Assembly (NCBI RefSeq): GCF_009660225.1
Contig: NZ_CP045920.1
Location: 3,422,079-3,486,078 of the forward strand
Length of the DNA: 64,000 nucleotides
Source: Pseudactinotalea sp. HY158
GTDB lineage: Bacteria; Actinomycetota; Actinomycetes; Actinomycetales; Beutenbergiaceae
Direction of reading: 5' to 3'
Positions 16,819 to 26,195 of the stretch are shown one piece after another; position 1 is the stretch's first letter; every line of letters starts with the position of its first letter. The position numbers and the translations under genes were made by a program. The notes under the pieces were generated by a model, which was given only the letters and a program-made list of their open reading frames with translations, made no database searches and had not been told where the DNA came from.

Positions 16819-17288
16819 CGCTTCCCCTCCTGCGTTCCGACGACGTCGCTCTCCTCGGTCTCGTCCCTCGCCTCGGCCGCTTCTGTCTCCAGGTCGGAGT
16901 CGTCGGTGCGGGTGTCCACCTCGGCGCCCTCGAGCAGTCGGGCCGCGAGCCGGCGATCCTCGAGGTCGTCCTGCACCTCGTCGTGGCCGTGCAGCTGCCA
17001 GGAGCGATAGGCCATCGCGAGCACGAAGGCGGTGAGGCCGAGGGTGATGACGATGGCGGTGAGCACCATCGCCTGCGGGAGGGGATCGGCCATGTCCTCC
17101 GCCGGCCCGGAGCCGTTGAGCGGGGGGCCGCCGGCCCGGCCGCCGGCGATGAGGAAGAGCAGGTTGACGCCGTTGCCGATGAGCGCGATGCCGATGATGA
17201 CCCGGGAGAGGCTCCGTTCCAGCAGGAGGTAGACGCCGGTGCCGACGAGCACGCCGACGGCCACCACGAGCGCGAGGCTGGGAGTCAT
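16815..17288 (-). CDS. mrpC: Mrp Na+/H+ antiporter subunit C
   Basis: 157 residues, NuoK-like with three helices. The conserved GIALIGNGVNLLFLIAGG is followed by PLPQAMVLTAIVITLGLTAF, the (L)PQA(L)VLTAIVI motif of MrpC. A hydrophilic Asp/Glu-rich C-terminal tail (about 105-157) is longer than usual. Start and stop overlap the flanking mrpA and mrpD genes by 4 bp each. Confidence 0.94.
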   Translation of the reverse strand: MTPSLALVVAVGVLVGTGVYLLLERSLSRVIIGIALIGNGVNLLFLIAGGRAGGPPLNGSGPAEDMADPLPQAMVLTAIVITLGLTAFVLAMAYRSWQLHGHDEVQDDLEDRRLAARLLEGAEVDTRTDDSDLETEAAEARDETEESDVVGTQEGKR

Positions 17289-20200
17289 GTCGCATCTCCT
17301 CCAGGGGCTGACGGCGGGGCGGACGGCGGGGCTGCCGGCGGCGCGGACGACGCGGCGACCGCGGGTGGGCGGGCGTCGTCGGCGGTCACGCGGGGCGAGT
17401 CGTGCGGGATCTCCGGGGCGGACTGGCCGGCGGCCTCGCCGTGGCGGTCGACCTCCGCCCCGAGGGAGCGGAGGATGTCGAGCACGAGTCCGACGACCAC
17501 GAGGTAGACCCCGACGTCGAACACGAGGGTCGAGACGAGGTGGATGTCACCGAAGATCGGCGCGGTGAGGTCGAGCTTGAACGACTGGAGCATCTGGCCC
17601 CCGAAGAACATCGGCACGATCCCGGCACCGACCGAGAGGAACAGGCCGCCGCCGAGCAGCGCACCGGGAAGCACCGGGGCCGCCTCCCCCAGCTCGTAGC
17701 GCCCGCCGGCCAGGTACCGCAGCGTGAGCGCGATCCCGGCGACGATGCCGCCGGCGAAGCCCCCACCGGGCGCGTTGTGCCCCGAGAACAGCAGGAACAG
17801 GCTGAACACGAGCATCGTGTGGAACACGAACCGGGTCGTCACCTCGAGGATGACGGACCGGCGGTACGGGGTCATGCCCTGCGGGCCGGCGAGCCAGCGC
17901 CGCCCGCGGCCGGCACGCAGCTCGCCCGGAGGCGTCCGCCAGTACACGCCGCGCGGGTCCCGCGCGGCGGCGGCGTCGGGCCGGGCCTCGGCCAGGTCGC
18001 GGGCCCGGTCCACGTGCCCGGAACGGGACCGGATGAACACGAGGGAGGCGACCCCGGTCGCGGCCACGAGCAGCACGGAGATCTCTCCCATCGTGTCCCA
18101 GGCGCGGGTGTCCACGAGCGTGACGTTGACGATGTTCCGGCCGTAGCCGAAGTCGAGGGTGACGTCGGGGAACGCGGTCGAGATGGGCTCGGCGATCCGG
18201 AACGCCGGCACGGTCAGGGCCAGGTACATGACCAGCAGCGCGACCGAGACGGCCACGAGCACGCGCCACCACCGGTCCCCGCGGAGCCACCGGTGGGAGA
18301 AGTAGGGGGGCAGGCGCCGCAGCACGAGGATGAACACCACGAGGGTGACGGTCTCCACGAGCGCCTGCGTGAGCGCGAGGTCCGGCGCACCGTGGAGGGC
18401 GAACAGGCTCACCACCCCGTAGCCCGTGATCCCGAGCAGCACCGCCGCCTTGAGCCGGCGCCGGGACCGGGCGGTGAGGATCGCACCGATCGCGATGACG
18501 ACGACGATGACGGCCTGGGGCAGGTTGTCCCACGGCCGGACCTCGTCCGGGCGGACCCCGCCGGCCAGGAGGGTCCCGGCGGCGAGCGCGACCGTCGTGA
18601 TGAGGATGAGCGCGAGGTACAGCGGCAGGGAACCGCGTTGAGTGCGCGCGGTGATCGTCACGGCCACCCGGTCGAGGCGGCGCATGAGGCCGCGATAGGT
18701 CAGGTCCGCGTCGGGCCCGCCCGCGACGGCGCCCTGCGCCCGCTCGACGTGCCTACGCCCGGCCGCGAGCGCCGTCCCCACGCCGATGACGACCGCCGTG
18801 AGCGCGAGCGGCAGGCCGAACCCGCCCCAGAGCGTGAGGTGGCCCGGCTCCCCGGCCGCGTAGGTGGCGGCGTAGGGCCCGAGGAGGCGCTCGCCGAGCC
18901 CGGGCAGGAGGCCCGCGACGAGCCCGGCCACGGCGAGGACGTTCGGCGAGACGAACAGCCCGGGTGCCTCCGGGGTGAGCGGGGTCGGCGCGATGCCCGG
19001 CTTCGCGGCGAAGGCACCCCACAGGAACCGCATGCCGTAGGCGAAGGTGAGGACCGAGCCGACGACCACGGCGACGAGGAGCACGATCCCCGCGGGATCG
19101 GCGGTGCCCGCGAGCGCCTCGAGCACGGCCTCCTTGGCCACGTAGCCGGCGGTCGGCGGCAACCCGACCATCGAACAGACGGCGAGCACCCCCGGGATCG
19201 TGGCCCACGGCAGTCGCCGGGCGAGGCCGGACAGCTCGCGCACGTCCCGGGTGCCGGCGGCGGCGTCGATCGCCCCGACCGTGAGGAACAGGGCGGCCTT
19301 GAACATCGCGTGGGCGCCGATGAGGGCGAGGCCGGCGAGGGCCACGGCGCGGTCGCCCTGACCCACGAGGAGGATGAGGAAGCCGAGCTGGGAGACCGTG
19401 CCGAAGGCGAGCAGGAGCTTGAGGTCGTCCTGGCGCAGGGCCCGGTACCCCCCGATGATCAGGGTGGTCGCGCCGAGGCCGAGCACGAGCCAGCGCCACA
19501 CGGGATCGTCGGCGTAGCCGGGCGCGAACCGGGCCACCAGGTACACGCCCGCCTTGACCATCGCGGCCGCGTGCAGGTACGCGGAGACGGGCGTCGGGGC
19601 GGCCATCGCCGACGGCAGCCAGAAGTGGAACGGCACCTGCGCCGACTTGCTCAGCGCCCCGAGGAGCAGGCACGCGAGCGCCACCGGCACGAGCGGGGAG
19701 TCCACGGGGTTCGCCACGAGCTCGCTGATCGAGTACGAGCCGCCCTCGGCCTCGCCGAGGATCGCGATGCCGGCGAGCATGGCCAGGCCGCCGAAGGTCG
19801 TCACGATGATCGCCTGCATGGCCGCGCGGCGCGAGCCCTTGCGCTCGAAATAATGCCCCACGAGCAGGTAGGAGAACACCGTGGTCAGTTCCCAGAACAC
19901 GTAGAGCACGATCGTGTTGTCCGTGGTGACCAGCCCGAGCATCGTGCCGGCGAAGGCCACGAAGATCGCCGCGAATCGGCCCAGCGCCTTGGCGCCGGAG
20001 GCGAAGTACCAGGCGCAGTAGGCGAGCACGAAGAAGCCGATGCCGCCGACGAGCAGCATCATGAGCCAGGAGAGCACGTCGAGGCGGAAGTCGAGGTTCA
20101 TCCCGAGGGAGGAGACCCACTCGACCTGGACCGCGGGCCCGCGCCCGTCGAGCACGCGGGCCGTGTTCGCGAGCGCCCAGATCGCCACCGAACCCGGCAC

Positions 20201-20296
20201 GAGCGCCAGCACGAGGAACCCCTTGCGCCCCAGCCGCCCCATCAGCCACGGCGCGACAAGAGCCGCGACGAGGTGTGCGATGAGAAGCTGCAGCAC
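17285..20296 (-). CDS. mrpA: Mrp Na+/H+ antiporter subunit A with fused MrpB domain
   Basis: 1003 residues from a GTG at 20296. Residues ~1-480 are NuoL-like, with the Glu-containing VLYVFWELTTVFSYLLVGHYFERKG split element, SKSAQVPFHFWLPSAMAAPTPVSAYLHAAAMVKAG and the Lys of LLLAFGTVSQLGF. The region ~600-700 carries the MbhD-like part (LKAAVLLGITGYGVV..LFALHGAPDLALTQALVETV). From ~800 an MrpB domain follows (FVFHTMLVFSLFLLFSGHNAPGGGFAGGIVAG). This A-B fusion explains the absence of a separate mrpB. First gene of the six-gene operon; the Mrp complex exchanges Na+ for H+ at high pH or salt. Confidence 0.95.
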   Translation of the reverse strand: MLQLLIAHLVAALVAPWLMGRLGRKGFLVLALVPGSVAIWALANTARVLDGRGPAVQVEWVSSLGMNLDFRLDVLSWLMMLLVGGIGFFVLAYCAWYFASGAKALGRFAAIFVAFAGTMLGLVTTDNTIVLYVFWELTTVFSYLLVGHYFERKGSRRAAMQAIIVTTFGGLAMLAGIAILGEAEGGSYSISELVANPVDSPLVPVALACLLLGALSKSAQVPFHFWLPSAMAAPTPVSAYLHAAAMVKAGVYLVARFAPGYADDPVWRWLVLGLGATTLIIGGYRALRQDDLKLLLAFGTVSQLGFLILLVGQGDRAVALAGLALIGAHAMFKAALFLTVGAIDAAAGTRDVRELSGLARRLPWATIPGVLAVCSMVGLPPTAGYVAKEAVLEALAGTADPAGIVLLVAVVVGSVLTFAYGMRFLWGAFAAKPGIAPTPLTPEAPGLFVSPNVLAVAGLVAGLLPGLGERLLGPYAATYAAGEPGHLTLWGGFGLPLALTAVVIGVGTALAAGRRHVERAQGAVAGGPDADLTYRGLMRRLDRVAVTITARTQRGSLPLYLALILITTVALAAGTLLAGGVRPDEVRPWDNLPQAVIVVVIAIGAILTARSRRRLKAAVLLGITGYGVVSLFALHGAPDLALTQALVETVTLVVFILVLRRLPPYFSHRWLRGDRWWRVLVAVSVALLVMYLALTVPAFRIAEPISTAFPDVTLDFGYGRNIVNVTLVDTRAWDTMGEISVLLVAATGVASLVFIRSRSGHVDRARDLAEARPDAAAARDPRGVYWRTPPGELRAGRGRRWLAGPQGMTPYRRSVILEVTTRFVFHTMLVFSLFLLFSGHNAPGGGFAGGIVAGIALTLRYLAGGRYELGEAAPVLPGALLGGGLFLSVGAGIVPMFFGGQMLQSFKLDLTAPIFGDIHLVSTLVFDVGVYLVVVGLVLDILRSLGAEVDRHGEAAGQSAPEIPHDSPRVTADDARPPAVAASSAPPAAPPSAPPSAPGGDAT

Positions 20297-20444
20297 GTCC
20301 GCTCCGGGGTGGGCGTGAATGTGGGTGGCCGAATGCCGCGGGCCAACCCGTGTTCACCCGCAACGAAGCGGTTTCAGTCTATCCGGTCGCCGCGGTCCCT
20401 CCCGGAGGCGCTCCGCGGCGGCGGCCCGTTAGGATCGGGCCATT

Positions 20445-21731
20445 ATGCCTGAACAACGCCGTCGTGCCGGCATGGTCCTGCCGTTGCTCGGGATCCTCCT
20501 CGTGGCGATCAACCTGCGGCCCGCGATCACCTCGGTCGGGCCCGTGCTGCCACTGCTCGGGGACGACCTCGCGCTCGACGCCTCCGCGCTCGGGCTGCTC
20601 GGCGCGCTGCCGGTGGCCGTGTTCGGGATCGTCGCGGTGGTCGTGGCCCCGCTCGTGCAGCGCTTCGGGGTGGAACGCACCACGGCCGGGGCCCTCGCCC
20701 TCCTGACCGTGGCGACCGTGCTGCGCTCCTGGCCCGGCCCGAGCGCGAACCTGTGGATCGGGACCGTGCTCATCGGGGCGGCGATCGCGGTCGGGAACGT
20801 CGTCGTGCCGGTGATCGTCAAGACCTCCTTCCCGCGGTCCACGGCCCTCGTGACCGCCGTCTACGTGGCCGTGCTGGGGATCTTCGCCGGGCTCGCCGCG
20901 GCGCTGGCCGTGCCGCTCGCGGAGGGCTCGCGGCTGAGTTGGCGATTCTCGCTCGGCGTGTGGGCGATCCTCACGTTCGCCGGGCTGTGCTTCTGGACGG
21001 CGCGCGCCCTCCGCGCCCGGTCACCCGGCGCCGGCGGCGTGCTGCCGGTCGGCGCGGCGGGTACCGCGAGTGCAGAGCGCCCAGCGCACCCTGCGCAGAA
21101 GGAGCAGCGGGCCCAGAAGGCGCAGAAGGCGGGTGGGGCGGGCGTGTGGCGACGCGCGACGGCCTGGCAGATCTCGGTCTACATGGGCGTGCAGTCGAGC
21201 GTGTTCTACGTGGCCCTCACGTGGCTGCCGACCGTGGAGCAGGAGCTCGGCGTGGACCCGGTGGCCGCCGGCTGGCACATGTTCATCCTCCAGGTCGCCG
21301 GCGTGGTCGGCAACCTCGCGGCCCCCGCCCTCATGCGGATCGGTGGGGACCAGCGCGTCGCGGCCGTACTCCCCGGGATACTGTATGGCACTGCCGCGAT
21401 CGGGTTACTGCTGGCACCCGGCATCGTCGTGCCCTGGGTCGCGCTGACCGGCCTCGGCACCGGCGTCGCGTTCGTCGTAGCTTTGACCCTGATCGCCGGA
21501 CGGGCCTCGGATATAGCCACCGCCAAGCACGTATCCGCCATGGCTCAAGGCGTCGGATACGGGGTCTCAGCACTTGCGTTGTTCATAGCGGGACTCGTGC
21601 AGGCGTGGGACCCGCTGGCAGTCCTCGGCGTCATCGCCATAGCGAGTGCGGGTGTCGTTCTGACCGGCGCATACGCTGGCCGACGCTCGTTGCTGAGCGC
21701 CACCACAGGAATACACCCCGGCTCCAATTGA
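20445..21731 (+). CDS. MFS transporter, CynX/NimT (cyanate/nitroimidazole-type) family
   Basis: 428 residues with about 12 helices. The start LLGILLVAINLRPAITSVGPVLPLL is the hallmark of CynX-type transporters. A Lys/Gln/Ala-rich cytosolic loop (AQKEQRAQKAQKAGG, about 220-235) separates the two halves. Up to about codon 310 the third codon positions are almost all G or C; beyond about 21,380 they become mixed (GTA, TTG, ATA, CAA), so the 3' third looks like a different DNA source. The divergent mrp operon shares the 148-bp upstream gap. TAGGAT just before the ATG could be a -10 box, which would leave little or no leader. Confidence 0.8.
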   Translation: MPEQRRRAGMVLPLLGILLVAINLRPAITSVGPVLPLLGDDLALDASALGLLGALPVAVFGIVAVVVAPLVQRFGVERTTAGALALLTVATVLRSWPGPSANLWIGTVLIGAAIAVGNVVVPVIVKTSFPRSTALVTAVYVAVLGIFAGLAAALAVPLAEGSRLSWRFSLGVWAILTFAGLCFWTARALRARSPGAGGVLPVGAAGTASAERPAHPAQKEQRAQKAQKAGGAGVWRRATAWQISVYMGVQSSVFYVALTWLPTVEQELGVDPVAAGWHMFILQVAGVVGNLAAPALMRIGGDQRVAAVLPGILYGTAAIGLLLAPGIVVPWVALTGLGTGVAFVVALTLIAGRASDIATAKHVSAMAQGVGYGVSALALFIAGLVQAWDPLAVLGVIAIASAGVVLTGAYAGRRSLLSATTGIHPGSN

Positions 21732-21808
21732 TCGCCCCCAGCCGTGCACCGACTGCCCCATGCGCGCATGGCCTCGGCCGAGCATCATCCATGCGTGGCC
21801 GCGCATGA

Positions 21809-24499
21809 CTACGCCTCCCGCTCGCCTCTCGGGCTGAGCACCGCCGCTCGCCCCGCCTCCAGCCGCGCGATCGGCACTCGGTAGGGGGAGCAGGAGACAT
21901 AGTCGAGCCCGATATCGTGGAAGAAGCGGATCGACTCCGGGTCACCACCATGTTCGCCGCACACGCCCATCGGAAGTGTCGGCTTCGTGCGGCGGCCCCC
22001 GGCGACGCCTGCCTCGACGAGCACGCCCACACCATCGGCGTCGATCGTCTCGAACGGGGAGATCGTCAGCACCCCGTTGCGCAGATAGGTCGGGAAGAAC
22101 GTTGCCTCCACATCATCGCGGCTGAAGCCCCAGGTGGTCTGGGTCAGGTCATTGGTTCCGAAGGAGAAGAAGTCGGCTTCCTCCGCGATGCGGTAGGCCG
22201 TCAGCGCGGCGCGCGGTAGCTCGATCATGCAGCCGATCGGTACCGACCTGCCTCTGATGCTCGGAAACAGTTCGCGGCAGATGTCGCGAACGATCTGCTG
22301 CTCACGCACGGAGCCGACCAGTGGGACCATGATCTCCGGGCGTGGGTCTCCGGCTGCATCCAGCCGGATATCCGTCGCCTCGCAGATGGCGCGGATCTGC
22401 ATACGCAGCAGTCCCTCGATCTTGAGCCCGAGGCGCACACCTCGCATGCCGAGCATCGGATTCAGCTCCCGGTGCTCTCGCAGGACGGAGACGAGCGCAG
22501 CGCGATCCCGATCGTCGTCACCGCGCTCTGCGGCCACGGCCGCTGCGGCCGCGACGTCGACCAGGTCTGGGAGGAACTCATGCAGTGGGGGATCCAGTAG
22601 CCGGATCGTGACGGGCAGGCCGTCCATGGCCTCCAAGACCTCGACGACGGCGTCTCGCTGCACGGGCAGCAGCGCCTCGAGTGCCGCCTCCTCTGCCGCC
22701 GGGGACCCCGCGAGCACGAGCGCCTCGACCAGGCCGCGGCGGTCCCCGAGGAACTGATGCTCCGTGCGGCACAGGCCAATGCCCTCGGCTCCCCGATCGC
22801 GCGCCTTGAGAGCATCCACGCGGTTGTCCGCATTAGCCCGCACACCCATTCGGCGCCGGGCATCCGCGTGGTCGAGCAGCCGGTGTAGCGACGTGACGAG
22901 CTCGGCACTGTTCGAGTCTGCCGCAACCAGGGCGCTCTCCAAGCCCTGCTCCACATAGACCATGGCGGCGGAGTCGACGACGTCGACCTGTCCGGCGAAG
23001 ACCTCACCCGTCGTCCCGTCGATGGAGATCGTGTCCCCTTCGGACAGAACCATGTCGGCGACCCTCATCGTGCGTCCCACCGGATCGATCTGCAGTTCCT
23101 CGGCGCCGACGACTGCGCAGGTGCCCATGCCCCGGGCGACGACTGCGGCATGGGAGGTCTTGCCACCACGGGCGGTGAGTACCCCGCGGGCTGCGAGCAT
23201 GCCATGCAGGTCGTCCGGATTGGTTTCGCGCCGGACCAGAATCACCGATGCCCCCTCCCCCGCCCTCCGTATCGCGACGTCGTTCGTGAACGCGATCTCT
23301 CCGACGGCCGCCCCCGGGGAGGCGCCCATCCCCACGGTCAATGGCGTACGCGGCAGCAGGGAATCGAACTGGGGGAACAAGAGTTGTGACAACTGCGCAC
23401 CACTGACGCGTGTCAGGGCCTCGTCCATCGTGATGAGGCTCTCGTCGACGAGCTGCGTGGCGATCCGGAAGGCGGCCGAGGGCGTGCGCTTACCCACCCT
23501 GGTCTGCAGGAGCCAGAGCTTCCCGCGCTCGATCGTGAATTCGATGTCGCACAGGTCCCGATAGTGAGTCTCCAGCCGGCGCATGGCGGTGAGCAGTTCG
23601 CGATACGCCTCCTCGTCCAGCTCCGCAAGTTCCTCGAGAGCGAGGGTGTTGCGAACCCCGGAGACGACGTCCTCACCTTGCGCATTGGGCAGATAGTCCC
23701 CATATCCTCCCGGCCGGCCGGACGACGGATCGCGTGTGAACGCGACCCCCGTACCCGAGGTGGCACCCAGATTCCCGAACACCATCGCCTGAATATTGAC
23801 CGCGGTGCCCAGATCGTGCGGGATTCGTTCGCGACGCCTGTACAGTTGCGCGCGTTCAGAGTTCCAGGACTTGAACACCGCTTCGATCGCCAAGTCGAGT
23901 TGCTCCCGCGGATGTTGCGGAAATTCGCGGCCACACTCCCCGCGTACCAGCTCCTTGTACCGATGCACGAGTTCCCGCAACGCGCCTGCGTCGAGGTCCG
24001 CCTCGCCGTCCATCCCATGCAGTGCCTTCATCCGGTTCGATTCATCCACGAAGACCGCGTCGGGTACGCCGAGAACAGTCTTACCGAACATCTGGATCAG
24101 GCGTCGGTAGGAGTCCCACGCGAAACGTTCGTCCCCGGAGGATTCGGCGAGTCCTTGAACCGCCGCGTCGTTCAACCCGACGTTCAGGACCGTGTCCATC
24201 ATGCCGGGCATCGAGTGCTGCGCGCCGGAGCGCACGGAGACCAGCAGCGGATCGTGGAAGTCGCCGAGCCGACGGCTCATCGCGTCCTCGACGGCCCGGA
24301 GCGCCGTCGTCACCTCGACTCGCAATTCCGGCGGCAGAATCCCGTCCGTGAGGTAGGCACGCGAGGCGGCCGTGGAAATCGTGAACCCCGGTGGGACCGG
24401 CAGGCCGAGGTTGGTCATCTCGGCCAGGTTGGCTCCCTTACCGCCGAGCACATCGCGCAGCTCCTTGCTGCCTTCGCTGAACCTGTAGACGTAGTGCAT
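21809..24499 (-). CDS. ppdK: Pyruvate, phosphate dikinase
   Basis: 896 residues from the ATG at 24499 (AAGGGG 8 bases upstream); upstream in-frame starts add only unconserved residues. The N-terminal ATP-grasp domain (GGKGANLAEM at the start, FTRDPSSGRPGGYGDYLPNAQGEDVV) is followed by the phosphohistidine domain with GGKTSHAAVVARG (His near 447). The C-terminal PEP/pyruvate domain has GMRGVRLG, FFSFGTNDLTQTTWG and CGEHGGDP (catalytic Cys near 844). It interconverts pyruvate + ATP + Pi with PEP + AMP + PPi. Placed directly behind the transporter operon, it probably serves gluconeogenesis when the island's substrate yields pyruvate. Confidence 0.95.
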   Translation of the reverse strand: MHYVYRFSEGSKELRDVLGGKGANLAEMTNLGLPVPPGFTISTAASRAYLTDGILPPELRVEVTTALRAVEDAMSRRLGDFHDPLLVSVRSGAQHSMPGMMDTVLNVGLNDAAVQGLAESSGDERFAWDSYRRLIQMFGKTVLGVPDAVFVDESNRMKALHGMDGEADLDAGALRELVHRYKELVRGECGREFPQHPREQLDLAIEAVFKSWNSERAQLYRRRERIPHDLGTAVNIQAMVFGNLGATSGTGVAFTRDPSSGRPGGYGDYLPNAQGEDVVSGVRNTLALEELAELDEEAYRELLTAMRRLETHYRDLCDIEFTIERGKLWLLQTRVGKRTPSAAFRIATQLVDESLITMDEALTRVSGAQLSQLLFPQFDSLLPRTPLTVGMGASPGAAVGEIAFTNDVAIRRAGEGASVILVRRETNPDDLHGMLAARGVLTARGGKTSHAAVVARGMGTCAVVGAEELQIDPVGRTMRVADMVLSEGDTISIDGTTGEVFAGQVDVVDSAAMVYVEQGLESALVAADSNSAELVTSLHRLLDHADARRRMGVRANADNRVDALKARDRGAEGIGLCRTEHQFLGDRRGLVEALVLAGSPAAEEAALEALLPVQRDAVVEVLEAMDGLPVTIRLLDPPLHEFLPDLVDVAAAAAVAAERGDDDRDRAALVSVLREHRELNPMLGMRGVRLGLKIEGLLRMQIRAICEATDIRLDAAGDPRPEIMVPLVGSVREQQIVRDICRELFPSIRGRSVPIGCMIELPRAALTAYRIAEEADFFSFGTNDLTQTTWGFSRDDVEATFFPTYLRNGVLTISPFETIDADGVGVLVEAGVAGGRRTKPTLPMGVCGEHGGDPESIRFFHDIGLDYVSCSPYRVPIARLEAGRAAVLSPRGEREA

Positions 24500-24595
24500 C
24501 CTGCCGACCCCTTCGTCGTTCCACATGTCGATCTCGGGACTCACGTGCTCGAGACGCGGCCCCTCCACGTCAACGTCGTCGACGGGAGCAGGTAC

Positions 24596-25378
24596 TCAAT
24601 CGATCGACGCCTCGAGCCGGACGTTGACGGCCCGTCCGAGGAGTTTGACCACCGCCAGCAATGCGATGGCGATGACCAGGACCACGAGTATCAGGCCGTA
24701 CACCTCGTCGATACGCATGCGGTGCCCCGCCCGCTGGATCAGGTACCCCAGACCCGCGACGGAACCGAACATCTCGATGCTCAGTACGGCGATGATGGCC
24801 ATCGAGATCGACATTTGTAGGCCGTTCATGATGTTCCGCGCCGCGGACCGCACCACGACCTTGCGCATCGTGTCGAGTCGTGACAGGCCGAACGCCCGTG
24901 CCACCGAGAGGTGCGTCTCCTGAACGCTACCGACACCGACGACCGTGTTGAATACCGCCGGAAAGAATGCGTAGACGGCGCCGAAGGCAATCTTGGATGA
25001 GATGCCCAGGCCCATGCCCACGAGGAACAGCGGTATCAGGACCATCAGCGGCACGGCGAACGCTGCCATGAGCAGCGGGGTGGCCACCCGCCGAACAGGT
25101 TCGATGCTGCCGATGACCAGGCCGACCGCGATGCCCAGGACCCCGGCGATGACGAATGCTGCAGTCACCTCGACAAGCGTGACGAGCGCATTGCCGACAA
25201 GGGTGCCATCGCCGGTGAGGGGGCCGGCGGCCGCAGCGAGAGAGTCCGAGAGACGGGGCAACGTCAAAGGGCTGATGTCGAACATTGCAGGGCCGAACTG
25301 CCAGAAGGCCGCAATCAGCGCGAGCAGCCCGGCCTGCCACAACAGCTTGCGTGTCGGGCTGACGAATCCTTCGGTCAT
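24596..25378 (-). CDS. ABC transporter permease (SsuC/TauC type), second of two
   Basis: 260 residues from the ATG at 25378; GGAGTG lies upstream and the stop of the preceding permease gene is 1 bp away (TGAAATG). Six helices; the EAA-type loop is VARAFGLSRLDTMRKVVVRSAARNIMNGLQ. The family imports sulfonates, nitrate, pyrimidine precursors or riboflavin-like compounds. Two different permeases in one operon suggest a heterodimeric channel. Confidence 0.85.
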   Translation of the reverse strand: MTEGFVSPTRKLLWQAGLLALIAAFWQFGPAMFDISPLTLPRLSDSLAAAAGPLTGDGTLVGNALVTLVEVTAAFVIAGVLGIAVGLVIGSIEPVRRVATPLLMAAFAVPLMVLIPLFLVGMGLGISSKIAFGAVYAFFPAVFNTVVGVGSVQETHLSVARAFGLSRLDTMRKVVVRSAARNIMNGLQMSISMAIIAVLSIEMFGSVAGLGYLIQRAGHRMRIDEVYGLILVVLVIAIALLAVVKLLGRAVNVRLEASID

Positions 25379-25379
25379 T

Positions 25380-26195
25380 TCAATCACTCCAGCGGCTGAG
25401 CCGCATCTCTAGGGCGCGGAGCGCACCGGCCCCGGCGAGGAGGATCACGGACGTGAGCACGACGTACACCCAGAACTGATCGAGCGTGCTCTGATAGCCG
25501 GCACCGACAATCCGATTTCCGAGACCGCTGACGGCGGCGAACATCTCCGCCAGGAGGACGCCGATGCCCGCGTAGACGAAGCCGATCCGGAGGGCAGAGA
25601 CCATGGCGGGCAGCGTCGAGGGCACGAACAGCCGCGAACACCGGAACCAGAACGACGCCCCGATGGCGTCGAAGAGCTGTAGATGCAGCGCCCGGATCCC
25701 GCGCACGGCCACCATCATCCCCATGAGGAGTGGGAACACGCCGAAGACCGCACCGAAGAGAACCTTGGATGTCGTTCCCAGGCCGACTGCCATGATGAAG
25801 ATCGGGAACAGGGTCACCTTCGGGAACGCGAACAGCGTGGCGATCGGCCCGTAGGTCACCTCGAACGCTAGCGGGCTCAGCCCGAGCACGATCCCCAGGA
25901 GCGTGCCCGCCACCGTGAAGATCACGGTGGCCAGCAGCAGCTCCACGACTGTGACGCCCACGTGGTGCCATATCTCGCCTGCAGCCTGCAGTTCCAAGAA
26001 CGCCTGCACGATCCCCGTCGGCGAGGAGAACAGCCGCGGGTCGATGACCTCCGTCCGAGAGAGCAGCTCCCATAGGCCCAGAACTGCGAGGAGCACCACG
26101 CCGATCTGCGCTGAGAGTGGGACCGTCCGCCGCGTGCGGATCGACTGATCCTCGAGCGGCCGCGCCCCGTGCCCGACATCCAGGGTTCGACTCAT
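25380..26195 (-). CDS. ABC transporter permease (SsuC/TauC type), first of two
   Basis: 271 residues, six helices. The loop FDAIGASFWFRCSRLFVPSTLPAMVSALRIGF is the cytosolic coupling helix region, lacking the exact EAA but with the conserved Gly. Its start overlaps the ATPase gene by 4 bp (ATGA). It pairs with the permease encoded immediately downstream. Confidence 0.85.
   Translation of the reverse strand: MSRTLDVGHGARPLEDQSIRTRRTVPLSAQIGVVLLAVLGLWELLSRTEVIDPRLFSSPTGIVQAFLELQAAGEIWHHVGVTVVELLLATVIFTVAGTLLGIVLGLSPLAFEVTYGPIATLFAFPKVTLFPIFIMAVGLGTTSKVLFGAVFGVFPLLMGMMVAVRGIRALHLQLFDAIGASFWFRCSRLFVPSTLPAMVSALRIGFVYAGIGVLLAEMFAAVSGLGNRIVGAGYQSTLDQFWVYVVLTSVILLAGAGALRALEMRLSRWSD

Noticed and set aside
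17402-20452. A 1016-codon open frame on the plus strand opposite mrpA
   Set aside because: Antisense shadow of the MrpA gene; no hydrophobic segments or recognisable motifs and no start signal.
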